NCBI GenBank assembly: GCA_033557465.1
Contig: CM066033.1
Location: 1,247,331,523-1,247,395,522, forward strand
Direction of reading: 5' to 3'
DNA length: 64,000 nucleotides
DNA from: Ichthyophis bannanicus
Taxonomy: Eukaryota; Chordata; Amphibia; Gymnophiona; Ichthyophiidae
The position numbers and the translations under genes are program-made. The notes beneath the pieces are model-generated. The model was not told where the DNA came from. It made no database searches and saw only the letters and a program-made list of their open reading frames with translations. How positions within the stretch are numbered: the stretch's first letter is position 1; each line of letters starts with the position of its first letter. Positions 1 through 8,925 of this stretch are shown here, piece after piece.

Positions 1-510
1 AAGAGAGGCTAAAAAGGTTAGGGCTCTTTAACCTAGAAAAGAGGCGGCTGAGGGGAGATATGATAGAGGTGTATAAATTAATGAATGGAGTGGAACGGAT
101 AAACGTGGATAAATTGTTTACGCTATCAGAATATAGAAGGACTAGGGGGCATGTAATGAAGCTACAGGGTAAACTATTTAAGACAAATAGGAGAAAATAT
201 TTCTTCTCTCAACGTGTAATCAAACTCTGGAATCTGTTACCGGAGGATGTAGTAAGGGCTGTTAGTATAGCTGGGTTTAAAAAAGGTTTGGACAAGTTCC
301 TGGAGGAAAGGTCCATAAACCACTATTAAAAAGGGACCCAGGATAACAATGCTTGGCCTAGTACAAGCACTGCAGAACCTGTGTCTTTTGGGGAAACTGC
401 TAGGTACGTATGACCTAGATTGGCCACTGTTGGAAACAGGATACTGGGCTTGATGGACCTCGGTCTGACCCAGTATGGCATTTCTTATGTTCTTATGTTC
501 TTATGTTCTT
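1..510 (+). mobile_element. CR1-like LINE (family A), 5'-truncated 3' end
   Basis: The fragment has an open frame from base 3 to 329 that encodes the last part of a CR1 ORF2 protein, the region after the reverse transcriptase. It matches the end of the full-length copy at 14,586-19,283 closely ([51 protein letters not shown]). The 3' UTR follows, with the phrase 'tgatggacct..ggtctgaccc' shared by all family A copies, and a tail of TTATGTTC repeats (about 487-510). An 8-bp tail repeat is typical of CR1. The window starts inside the element, so its 5' end is not seen. Not functional by itself. Confidence 0.93.
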
Positions 511-858
511 AGAAAGACTAGGGGACATGCAAGGAAGCTACTTAAGACTAATAAGAGAAAAAATTTTTTCGCTCAACGTGTAATCAAACTCTGGAATAAG
601 TTACCTGTGAATGTAGTAAAATCTATTAGTGTAGCCGGGTTTAAAAAAGGTTTGGACAAGTTTCTGGAGGAAAGGTCCATAAACCATTAAAGGGGACCCA
701 AAGAAATCCACTGCTTAACCCACTACAAGCATTGTGGAACCTGTGTCATTTGGGGAAACTGCTATGTACTTGTGACCTAGACTGGCCATTGTTGGAAACA
801 GGATACTGGGTTTGATGGACCTTGGTCTGACCGAGTATGGCATCTCTTATGTTCTTAC
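511..858 (+). mobile_element. CR1-like LINE (family A), second 3' end inserted in or beside the tail of the first
   Basis: Bases 511-690 encode the last 60 or so residues of family A ORF2 (TRGHARKL, LIKLWNKLP-like, [17 protein letters not shown], then stop). Relative to other copies a few codons are missing after TRGHARKL (the LQGKLF segment). The 3' UTR runs to about 858 and ends in one tail unit. Its start abuts the tail repeat of the preceding fragment, so the two were joined either by insertion into the tail or by deletion. Inference: a non-functional truncated copy. Confidence 0.88.
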
Positions 859-1337
859 TGTAGGTCCCAGTAGAACACAAATGCTCTCGCATAAATTTAT
901 ACTTGCTCTGAGGCAAGTGTAAATATGTTTATGTACACTATGTGTATTTTATAAAGTACATGTGTACTCTACTTCCGCTTCATCCAAACTCCACCTCCCA
1001 GAATGCCTATTATGAAAAAATGAATATTTGCTGTGTTTTCTACATTGCAGCATACTTTGCTGAAGAGATTTAAAATGATAGGAGTATCATGACTTTCCCC
1101 CAGGATTTCTCCTTTTCTGTTTTCTATTTAAAAAATAAAATCCCACAAGGTAGGCTTCTTTGAATATTAGCTATTAAGGCTGATCTTTTGATAGTGTTGT
1201 CATGTTAGGAATGTTGTAGCATGGAGCAGACTGTTTATTTATTTTATTTCCTATATTTAGGAATCAGCTTTCAAATAGTAGCCCAAGGCAACTTATAATG
1301 AATATAATATTACATTTTTAAAAAGCACTGAATACAT
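859..1337. other. No feature recognised
   Basis: AT-rich sequence with short A and T runs. I see no coding frame with family motifs, no tRNA-like boxes and no terminal repeats. Confidence 0.5.
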
Positions 1338-1836
1338 GTGGAGCCCGATCCCAGATGGGGTATGTCCAGGCCATCTGGATTGCCCCGAATAGGATGGGCC
1401 CATCAGCACCTGATTCTGCACCGTGAGAGCAAGACATTCCCAGGGGTGCAGGATCAGGCACTGAGATACGGCCTGACATGCACCTGCATCACCATGTGGA
1501 CATCATCTCCACGGCACATCCAGCCCACTGCCATGGAGTCCCTGGTTTCCCCGCTGCACAACCCCAGCGGGGGCAGCCAGAGTCTGGATCGGGCGGTGGG
1601 GACTAACCTGGCTTGCTGCTGTTGCTGCTGGGAGGCTAGCTGGCCAATCCAAAGGGGTGCGTTTGTTTCACCTCCGAGGTGGAATAAGCTGGCCATCCCC
1701 TGGTGCTCCCAGGACCTACAGGGCCATGATATGAATCAGCCCTGTACATCCAGGATCCGATCCCACCCACGCTCCGCCCACTCTTTGCCCCCATGCTGTC
1801 CCTATCCCCTGCAGCACACACAGTGACTCTGTGCAT
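1338..1836 (+). repeat. Unclassified GC-rich repeat, homologous to 22,640-23,340 in inverted orientation
   Basis: The stretch 1668-1800 (cacctccgaggtggaataag, then a degenerate hairpin around 'acagggccatgat..atcagccctgt', then 'cgctccgcccactc') lines up with the reverse complement of about 22,745-22,900. The beginning (gatccca..ggggtatgtc) matches the far end of the same copy near 23,200. Several overlapping frames are open on both strands, but they contain no family motif and are explained by GC-rich composition. Likely a non-autonomous DNA element with internal palindromes; the class is not determined. Confidence 0.5.
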
Positions 1837-2129
1837 GCAGGGGGGCCAGGAGGTGGCATACGGTGGAGGCAGCTAACGGGGCTGGACGTCCCGCCAGGAC
1901 CTGCAGCTCCACTATCTGCCTTGCAGAATCGGACCCAAAAGGGGTTATTACAAAAGGAAAAGTTTGTTTGAAAAAAGGCGGGAGTTTTGAAAATTGAATT
2001 TTGTCCGGAAGGTTTGCTGGAGGAAAGGCAGGAAAAAAGCAAGTAGGAATCCTGAAAGGAAGGAATTTGGAATTGAGCAGGAAGATTGTTGTGACAATCT
2101 CAGATACTTGAATCCACCATGCTGGACCA

Positions 2130-2455
2130 TGCTAAGCTAAAACCAAAACGCTGGGTCTGCTATGTAGATGACACATTTGTCATTTGGCCCCATGGACAGG
2201 AAAGTCTTTCTGAACCATCTGAATAGCAGTCACCCCATCATAAAGTTCACTATGGCAAGCGAGACCAATGGATGTCTCCCCTTTTTTGATGTAATGATCA
2301 AGAAGTGGGCAGATGGAAGCCTGAGCCACGCTACGTATATAGAGGAAATCCAACCATACCAACCAGTATCTACTGTACATACAGAGTCCTATCACCATCC
2401 ATCCACAAAAAGACATCCTACGCACACTAGTAAACAGGGCAGTAAGAGTCTGTGA
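2130..2455 (+). pseudogene. Penelope-like reverse transcriptase, broken fragment
   Basis: Bases 2130-2220 encode KPKRWVCYVDDTFVIWPHG in one frame. YVDD is the catalytic reverse transcriptase box (2161-2172), and the residues around it are typical of Penelope-like elements. From 2168 a second frame continues the domain (FLNHLNSSHPIIKFTMASE, then GCLPFFDVMI), so a frameshift lies close after the YVDD box. The frame then drifts again before 2500. Upstream palm and finger motifs are missing. Non-functional. Confidence 0.82.
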
Positions 2456-2508
2456 CCTGGACAGTCTAAAGGAAGAAAGGAACAGCCTCTGGGACATGTT
2501 CTCAGCCA

Positions 2509-2967
2509 ATGGCTACAAAAAAACAGCTGTTTCCCAAACCTTTTGACAAAGCAAGCCACAAGCATAGCAGCCACCACCAACCACTGGATAACAACCCCAT
2601 AACAAAACAAAGATTTGTGGTGCTCCCCTATGTCCGAAGAGTAACAGACTGCATAAGTAAACTGCTTAAAAAGAATAATATCATAACAGTGTATAGTGCA
2701 CCACAGAAGTTGTCATCCTCACTCACACAAATGAAGGATGACATCCTCCTGCTCCAAACCACTGGAATCTATGAAATTCCATGCAAATGTGGCCAATTGT
2801 ATATAGACGAAACCAACCGCACCATAGAAGAAAGGCTACAAGAGCACAAAAGTCATTATAAACTCTGCAACACAGGGAACTCTGCTGTAGCCCTACACGC
2901 AATGGAAACTGGCCATACGATCAAATCTGATGACACAAGAATCTTGGAACAAGAAGAACGCTGGTGA
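2509..2967 (+). pseudogene. Penelope-like GIY-YIG endonuclease domain
   Basis: This 152-codon open frame ends in a GIY-YIG nuclease module. GIY lies at residues 86-88 and the second motif reads YID instead of YIG at 98-100. The arginine of TNRT (104), a glutamate (108) and the EH pair (112-113) follow, and GNSAVALHAMETGH supplies the conserved asparagine region (124-136). Cysteines 92 and 94 plus the histidines match the zinc-binding variant in animal Penelope-like enzymes. In that family this domain nicks the target for reverse transcription. The frame is still open but the linked reverse transcriptase is broken, so I call it a remnant. Confidence 0.85.
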
Positions 2968-3409
2968 TAAAGGAGGATCAAAGAGGCAGTAGAGATAGCA
3001 AGACACCCATGAAATTTCAATGGAGACAAAGGACTTAACGTCAACAAAGCATGGCGTTCCCTCTTTCACAGAAGTTTTAGTGCTGCAAGGTCTGAGGCCC
3101 GAAGACAAAAGATTTTTTTCCACCTTTCAGAATCTGAGATTGTCACAAAAATCTTCCTGTTAAAACCCAAATTCCCTTTCTCCAGGATTCCTACTTGCAG
3201 TTTTTCTGCCTTTCCTCCAATGGACCTTCCTGCCAAAATTCAATTTTCAAAACTCCCGCCTTTTTTCCAAAAACTTTCCCTCCAAAATCAAATCAAAATT
3301 TCCTGCCTTTTCTTCAATGTACTTTCCTGCCAAAGATTCAAATTTACTAGTTCAAGCCCACTAATCTGGTTTGAGAACCTCTGTATATAAGGATAGACAT
3401 TCACAGCAT

Positions 3410-3460
3410 AACCACTTCACCCTGAAGAAAGCCACAAAATGATGGCCAAAATGTTGGTTC
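3410..3460 (+). ncRNA. Decayed hammerhead-ribozyme-like motif of the Penelope terminal repeat
   Basis: CTGAAGA (3422-3428) fits the hammerhead core CUGANGA. A short stem AGCC/GGC follows, then CCAAAATG where an intact motif would read GAAAC after the stem. The GAAA box is therefore altered by a G-to-A change, which would be expected to abolish cleavage. Hammerhead motifs in the terminal repeats of Penelope-like elements are established; the assignment here is inference from the core boxes and the neighbouring remnant. Confidence 0.45.
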
Positions 3461-3495
3461 CACTTACGAAGAAATGGCATGACCTGGAAAACTGC

Positions 3496-3640
3496 AATGA
3501 TTGGCTTAAATTGAATTTTGTACCTGAGGCCATGAAAGGTTAAGTGACTTGCCTGAGGTCAAAGCAGTGCCAGTGAGATTTGAACACTGGTCTTTCTGAT
3601 TCTAAGCAGCTGCCCTAACCACTACACCTCCACTCCAGGA
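3496..3640 (-). mobile_element. tRNA-derived SINE (MIR/CORE-like), minus strand
   Basis: Read on the minus strand: 'gtagtggttagggcagctg' (A-box-like), 'agtgttcaaatctcactgg' (B-box-like), then 'gacctcaggcaagtcactta' and 'gcctcaggtac'. The last two phrases recur in the copies near 32,900 and 39,930. The head is a tRNA-like Pol III promoter and the body resembles MIR/CORE SINEs. It is 5'-complete to about 3640 but short at its 3' end. Confidence 0.75.
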
Positions 3641-5241
3641 GGCATGGAGGTAGGGAGAGGGAGTGATTTGGGTGGGCCTACAGTATAGAGGTGGATTCCT
3701 CATTTTACAAAGGTAATCCAAGTCTCCAAAAAAATTATAGATGTCAGCATTTGCTTCTGCCCCAAACCATGAATTAGTGCTTGCTTGAAGAGGCAGCTGT
3801 GAAGGCTGCAGTCTGCCACTTCTGATCACCCTCCCCAACAATGAACCCCACCCTGATCATCCCTGCTGACCTTCTTATCCTCTCCATCCTCCCTCAGGGT
3901 ATCCAATTCCTTCCCTGACCTCCTCCATAGTTGAACCCTCCTATCCCTAAAAGCATCTGATTCCCTCAGGTGCATCCCCTAGCACCCCCCCCCCCCCCGC
4001 AAAGCCCCCCAGCAGACTCCCTCACCTAGTGGAGGAGAGGAGCAATCCTCAGTCATTCCTGCTCTTATGGCTTTAGGTTTCAAAATGGCGCTCGTGATTC
4101 CTAGAGGCAATCTTGTGATGCTACTGGTAGGGGATCAGTACCATGAGATTTCTGCTAGGGGTCATGGCTGTCATTTTGGAATCCAGGGTCATAAGAGCAG
4201 GAATGACTGGGGATTGCTCCCACTCCCACTAGATGCCAGGGACCCCAGTGAGGGTGAGGGTGCCGGTAGACCAGGGGACAGGACTGGCACTTATATACAG
4301 ATATTAGAAAACATACGCATATGTGCCTGTGTTTAGTGGCGCACACACACATGCAGATAAGTAAACGTGCACAAAGTAGCTACATCTGCTTCCCCTGTGA
4401 TAATTTCATAAAGGTACATAGGCCTTTTCTGCCTAGACATCTTATAAAATTACTCTTCATACCCGGCACATTGATATTTATGACTCACCGGCACACGGTT
4501 TACTTGCAGATATTGGAAATCTCTTCAACGGTGTTTAATGAGAAAAATGAAAGGCATTTCAGTCTCTTATGGAAACTTATTGGGTTAAAGAATACTTTTG
4601 GAGAGAAAGTCAGTGGAAAATTAGTAGCATCCTGCAAAAGAAGGCAGTGTCTTGCCAAGTTTTATCAGTTCTGCAAATCAGAAAGAAAGCACACTGCTCT
4701 TGATGGTGAGAGAGGAATAATTGCAGCGACTACAGTCTTGTCGATTTGCAAGAGGTGTATTAGACTTTTGTCAGTCATGCAAACAAATCTCTTTCCAAAG
4801 GGATAATGAACACAAGGCCTAGCACTGCTGCTTTGGACAGTAAACAAAGGCTTATGATCAGAATGAAATCCGTATATGCATTAAAAAAAAATAGTGTGCT
4901 AATTTTCTCCATCCATCTGTGACTATGCTCATTTATATGAAATTATTCAACTATTTGTATGATGTATTACAGCTTTCTAGGGAATTTTCTCTACAATAGC
5001 TGTCATTGATTTACTCAGCCAAATGCATTTTAAACAATTTCACTTCTTTAGATGGAGATGCAGACAACCGATGCCAAACATCTCCCAGTGCTGATAATAA
5101 TTGCTCATGCCAGCCACAAGAAGAAAATTAGAGATCGTTAACTGGAGGAAGAATTGTTAAATGGCAATGATTGTACCTGCCAACAGACCTGAGGCACTTT
5201 CACTCATGGTGGTACTTCAGTAAATACTTGGGTGAAATTAT
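3641..5241. other. No gene recognised; contains a C-homopolymer run
   Basis: I see a run of about 14 C near 3988-4002 and a short hairpin pair around 4060-4200 (shared phrases 'gcaatc..cagtcattcctgctcttatg' and its reverse complement). Open frames of 60-160 codons occur on both strands, but none shows a family motif. Confidence 0.5.
4043..4213. repeat. Short inverted repeat
   Basis: 'agcaatcctcagtcattcct' with 'gctcttatg' at about 4042-4070 is mirrored by 'cataagagcaggaatgactg' with 'gggattgct' at about 4189-4218. The arms are close to 28 bp with a few mismatches and a spacer of roughly 120 bp. It looks like the ends of a small foldback element. Class unknown. Confidence 0.55.
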
Positions 5242-5429
5242 GGGGTATGTTTACTAAACCGTCTTAATGTTACCGGCGCTAGTTGCAGCGATAAATGAAG
5301 AATGCCATATAAGGAGTGGGCGTTCCGGTCCTAAGGTAGCAAGAATCTGTATCGCGTGATAGTGGGCGCCGTGGCACGTTAACGCGCGTTAACCCTAAGT
5401 ACATGCCAGTGGAGTGTTAGATGCTATAA

Positions 5430-5495
5430 AGATGTAGCCCACTGGATACTGCAATGACAGTGGAGGCAGAGGTCTTGGGTTCAATCCTGCAGTGG
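5430..5495 (+). promoter_or_regulatory. tRNA-like Pol III promoter module, left arm of E1
   Basis: A-box-like TAGCCCACTGG at 5435-5445 and B-box-like GGTTCAATCC at 5478-5487 are 32 bp apart, a normal tRNA spacing. The sequence in between can be read as a tRNA-like body (cagtggaggcagaggtc). No 3' acceptor pairing is clear, so I do not call a tRNA gene. The same module recurs in E2 and, diverged, in E3. Confidence 0.65.
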
Positions 5496-5780
5496 TGTAA
5501 TCTAGAAAGGCTGTCTGAGGCATTTTCTTTTAATTTAAATCAGTGCTGACAGCAAAAACACCCTCACAGTGCCATAACATAAAGTGCCTCATAAGGCGCC
5601 CTATAGGTCACATTATAAAGTGCCCTATCTGCCAAGGCACCCTATAATGTGCCCTATAGGGCGCTGTATAGGGCGTCTTTGAGGCACCTTAGGCTACAGC
5701 ACTGTGAGGGTATTTCTGTTGGCAGCACTGATTGAAATGAAAAGGAAAAGCCTCAGACAGCATTCTTAAATAACACCACT

Positions 5781-5840
5781 GTGGGATCAAACCCATGACC
5801 TCTGCCTCTATAGTCATTGAAGTAACCAGTGGGCTACATC
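5781..5840 (-). promoter_or_regulatory. tRNA-like module, right arm of the E1 palindrome
   Basis: This is the inverted copy of the left module. On the minus strand the A box TAGCCCACTGG is at 5826-5836 and GGTTTGATCC at 5784-5793. It points left, toward the palindrome centre, so the two modules converge. Confidence 0.62.
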
Positions 5841-6309
5841 TCTATAACGTCTAGCATACTGCTGGCTGGCTACAGAAAGACTGCAGGTCACCACACAAAC
5901 TGTCTGCTGTGGTTACGATAGGGTAAACCCACCCGTACCCATGATGCACTGCACATGCAGATCAGCAGCCTACATCTGATCACAAGATGGGGTATGTGCC
6001 TCTATAGCACCCTGGCCTGGTAGGGGGAACTGACCGTATGTGTTACTGGCACAGAGTAGCTACAGACCATGACATGGCGCGGTTCCTGTGCTCACCCTGA
6101 GGGTGAAGTGGGGGGCCTAGCACCAGGTCCGCAGCGCATGGCATGGGTTAGATAGGTTGCACTGCAGGTCCCCATCAGTCCAAGTGTGTGATGGGTAGCC
6201 CCTGCAGACACACCTAGGATATGCCTGTGTCCATCTGTATTTCCCAGTCATGTCTAGGCCTTGTGGACTATGATGCACCCACAATAGTGCATATCCTGTG
6301 TGGGTGACA

Positions 6310-6604
6310 ATTAATGCTCTGTCTCAACACTTGAAAAACTGCGATGAAGTGAAGCCTAAAGGCTAAATAAAGATTTAGATTGGATCAGTGTTCTCTGAAT
6401 TTTTCTTTTCATATGTTACAACAGCTTCATTGAACATGTTACTATCGCATGGCCATTTGCAATTGGTTGATTTGGGTCATTTAAACTAGACCTTTGACAG
6501 TGTAGGTTCAGATTGCCAATGAGCATGCGCTGGCGTCTTGAAAAGTTGGAGGAGTTTGACTTCACTTCATCGCAGTTTTTCAAGTGTTGAGACAGGGCAT
6601 TAAT
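6310..6604. repeat. 45-bp near-perfect inverted repeat with about 205-bp spacer, E1-specific insert
   Basis: Bases 6310-6354 and 6560-6604 are reverse complements with a single mismatch (ctctgtctc against ccctgtctc). The right arm runs into 'tgcccgaaacgcagtgctg', a phrase of the kind found beside Penelope-like terminal repeats. The segment 6310-7085 is absent from E2, which instead has about 13,727-13,990 at this place. It is probably part of an inserted and partly deleted retroelement terminus. Confidence 0.75.
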
Positions 6605-8056
6605 TTGTTTTTTGCCCGAAACGCAGTGCTGTGTCTGTTTTATAACTGCAGTAGATTTAGTCATGGTGCTACAAGATTTATGAGAAAGATTTATGAGAAG
6701 AACGGTATTAAGGAGTTCTCCATACCCTTTGATGTCGCAGAAGGTTCAAACGACTTTTAACACAGATAAGCGTCTGTTTTTTTGTTTCTTCTATGGGCTT
6801 TTTTTGATATAGTCATTTGCCTTTGGTTATATATGTAGGTGGCACTATTTCTTAGTGATTTCACCTATATTATGTGGCTCCGTAGTGGGCTCAATTAAAA
6901 GTTTATTATTGAGTAAAATGGAAGGGTAGCTTCAAGAGGCTGTTTCAACCTCACGGCTGATCTTCCGATAAAAAATATCTTCCACACGCGCAAGCTTAAA
7001 CTCATTAGGTTTTTGTCAACTCTATTTTGCTTATGGGATTTTTGGATATAGAGTGTTAGTTATTTTGTTATTTTTGGTTTACCCCACCCCTATCTGACAT
7101 TCACCATCAGAGGGCATGGTCAGTCTCCACCCGCTGCACCTTGCAAGGTGTTCCAGCCATGCACATGCTAACTGCAGACAGTATGCTAGCTAGTACATAG
7201 TGCATGCTCCTGGAGGAACCATGTGCACCCAAAACTGGGATGTGAACACACACCCCAAGCAGGTATGTCAGTGATTGGGACCCTGAAAAGAGAACCCAGA
7301 GGTATCACATGAGAGAAATAGTGTATAGCACTATGGGGTAACCTAGCCATGCCGTGGTCACTGCTCAGTCAGGGTGAGAATGACCTCCCAGCATGACATG
7401 CTGTGGCCACCCTGTCCGTGCAGGTGGTGGCTGGGCACTACAATGTCCCAGCCATTGCCCTATGCCCTGTGCAGATACAACCTACCCAGGCCGCCCTGTC
7501 CGGGTCCTACCCACAGTACCTTGCTCCTCATTATGCACATTGGCAGGCTAACACTGGAAACAGTGCAAGCATTGTGGGCTCAGTAAGGTGTAGGCAGCCA
7601 CATAACACTAGATAGACATACGCACACTACCACACCTATTTCAGCATTGTGCAAATATGGAGGTGGTTGGCAGCCCTGGCTGCCACACCAGTCCTGGGCA
7701 CAGTGCAGGCATTGCTATGGTACTTAATACTGTTAGGGTCACTCCACGGGGGAGTTAAACACTGTCAGAAACAAAACCTGAAACACACTCCACAGATATC
7801 AGAAAAGTTGATATGATGAATCCCTGTCAACAAATTGTGTTCAAATTAGGATTTGTTATCTGACATTATTCATAGCAACCTTTTGATATATGTGGAACGT
7901 GTTTCCACGTTTAAGACTGCATTGCTAAGATATGCAGGTGCTAGTATTGCTAGATGCTTCTGCGCGCAGGGCCCAATAGCCTGACTCTCCATGAGCCGCT
8001 GCATAGTGGGACCTGTGGTGTGGGTGTTTGTGTCCCTGTCAGCCGCTGCTCTAAGG

Positions 8057-8245
8057 CAGCAGTTCCCACCTTCAGTCCTGGTGGGCCAAACACAGTTCAG
8101 GTTTTCATGCTGTCCCTATTGAATATGCATGAGATACATTTGCATACAATAGGGGCGGTACATGTAAATGCATCTCATCTTATTAGGGACATCCTGACAA
8201 CCTGAATGGTGTTTGGCCCTCCAGGACTGGAGTTGGGAAACTCTG
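8057..8245. mobile_element. hAT-type palindromic MITE inside E1
   Basis: It begins CAGCAGTTCCC and ends GGGAAACTCTG, with inverted interior arms (cctggtgggccaaaca against tgtttggccctccagg) around an AT-rich centre. The flanks CTCTAAGG (8049-8056) and CTCTAGGG (8246-8253) are an 8-bp target duplication with one change. The same MITE sits at the same place in E2 and E3. Confidence 0.85.
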
Positions 8246-8300
8246 CTCTAGGGATTGCAGATGTTTATGGTGTATGTGCTCTGTAGGGTACAATATAGGC

Positions 8301-8747
8301 CAGGGGTGTCCAACTCTGTCCTGGAGGGCCGCAATCCTGGCAGGTTTTTGCGATAGCCCTAATGAATATGCATGAGATATATATGCATTAGAGATAACCT
8401 GCCAACCTGACTGGTTTTGTAGCACTCCAGGACTGGATTTATAGACCCCTGCCTTACACCTCTGTCATTTAAGATTGTGAGTGGGCAAGTTACAGATGGC
8501 CTAGATATCAAAAGAGTAGATGGACTATGTCACATTCCTCCTCACTTCTCACCACCACCAAAATGTTGTCTATTAGATGACCTAGATTGGCCACTGTTGG
8601 AAACAGGATACTGGGCTTGATGGACCTTGGTCTGACCCAGTATGGCATATCTTATGTTCTTATATATATATCTCATGCATATTCATTAGGGCTATCCCAA
8701 AAACCTGCCAGGATTGCGGCCCTCCAGGACAGGGCTGGACAACCCTG
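8301..8747. mobile_element. hAT-type element inserted only in E1, itself carrying a CR1 tail
   Basis: A perfect 8-bp target duplication ATATAGGC lies at 8293-8300 and 8748-8755. The ends are CAGGGGTGTCC and GGACAACCCTG, with about 80-bp inverted arms (gtcctggagggccgcaatcc). The E2 sequence at 19,880-19,895 is the empty site. The middle contains a second MITE end (about 8440-8452) and a CR1 3' tail at about 8568-8666. Confidence 0.88.
8568..8666 (+). mobile_element. CR1 family A, very short 3' UTR fragment
   Basis: About 95 bp of the family A 3' end (gacctagattggccactg to tatggcatatcttatgttc). No coding sequence is left. It lies within the hAT element at 8301-8747. Confidence 0.85.
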
Positions 8748-8837
8748 ATATAGGCGTTTATGGTGTATTACTTTTATCTGCAATAAAGATTCTCTCTTTA
8801 TTATCACGGTTTAGTAAGGGTAAAATGAGGTGATATG

Positions 8838-8925
8838 GTCTGCAGGAGCCACAGTTGGGACTTGAACCTGTGACCTACCCCTAAATATATTGGCTGTGTG
8901 TACTGCACAAAACTGTTGCCATAGA
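8838..8925 (-). promoter_or_regulatory. tRNA-like module near the right end of E1, minus strand
   Basis: On the minus strand a perfect B-box-like GGTTCAAGTCC lies at 8858-8868, preceded by 'ggtcaca'. The better kept E3 copy has A box TGGTGCAATAG; here that box is degenerate (ttttgtgcagta). The module faces inward, opposite to the left-end module. Confidence 0.58.

Larger units (their letters stand above)
1935..3456 (+). mobile_element. Penelope-like retroelement remnant with inverted flanks
   Basis: A core of reverse transcriptase and GIY-YIG endonuclease fragments (about 2130-3120) is bounded by inverted flanks. The left flank (1945-2105) contains 'cgggagttttgaaaattgaattttg' and 'gattgttgtgacaatctcag'-like segments, and the right flank (3125-3290) contains their reverse complements. 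Penelope-like elements are known for complex, often inverted or tandem terminal repeats, so this fits the family. Many stop codons and frame changes mark it as an old copy. Confidence 0.8.
5425..5850. repeat. Imperfect palindrome of about 425 bp in E1
   Basis: The left arm runs gatgtagcccactgg, aggcagaggtc, ggctgtctgaggcatttt, ttaaatcagtgctgacagc, aacaccctcacagtgc. The right arm has the reverse complements in reverse order to about 5850 (gcactgtgaggg, ggcagcactgattgaaat, gcctcagacagc, gacctctgcct, ccagtgggctacatc). The centre (5577-5690) is also largely self-complementary, made of repeats of 'gccctata'. A single strand could fold into one long hairpin with a tRNA-like module on each arm. Confidence 0.88.

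Noticed and set aside
1338..1826. 162-codon plus frame
   Set aside because: Overlaps open frames on the minus strand in the same GC-rich repeat; no motif, and the related copy at 22.6-23.3 kb does not keep the frame.
2168..2967. Host GIY-YIG nuclease gene
   Set aside because: The neighbouring YVDD box and inverted flanks show it belongs to a Penelope-like element.
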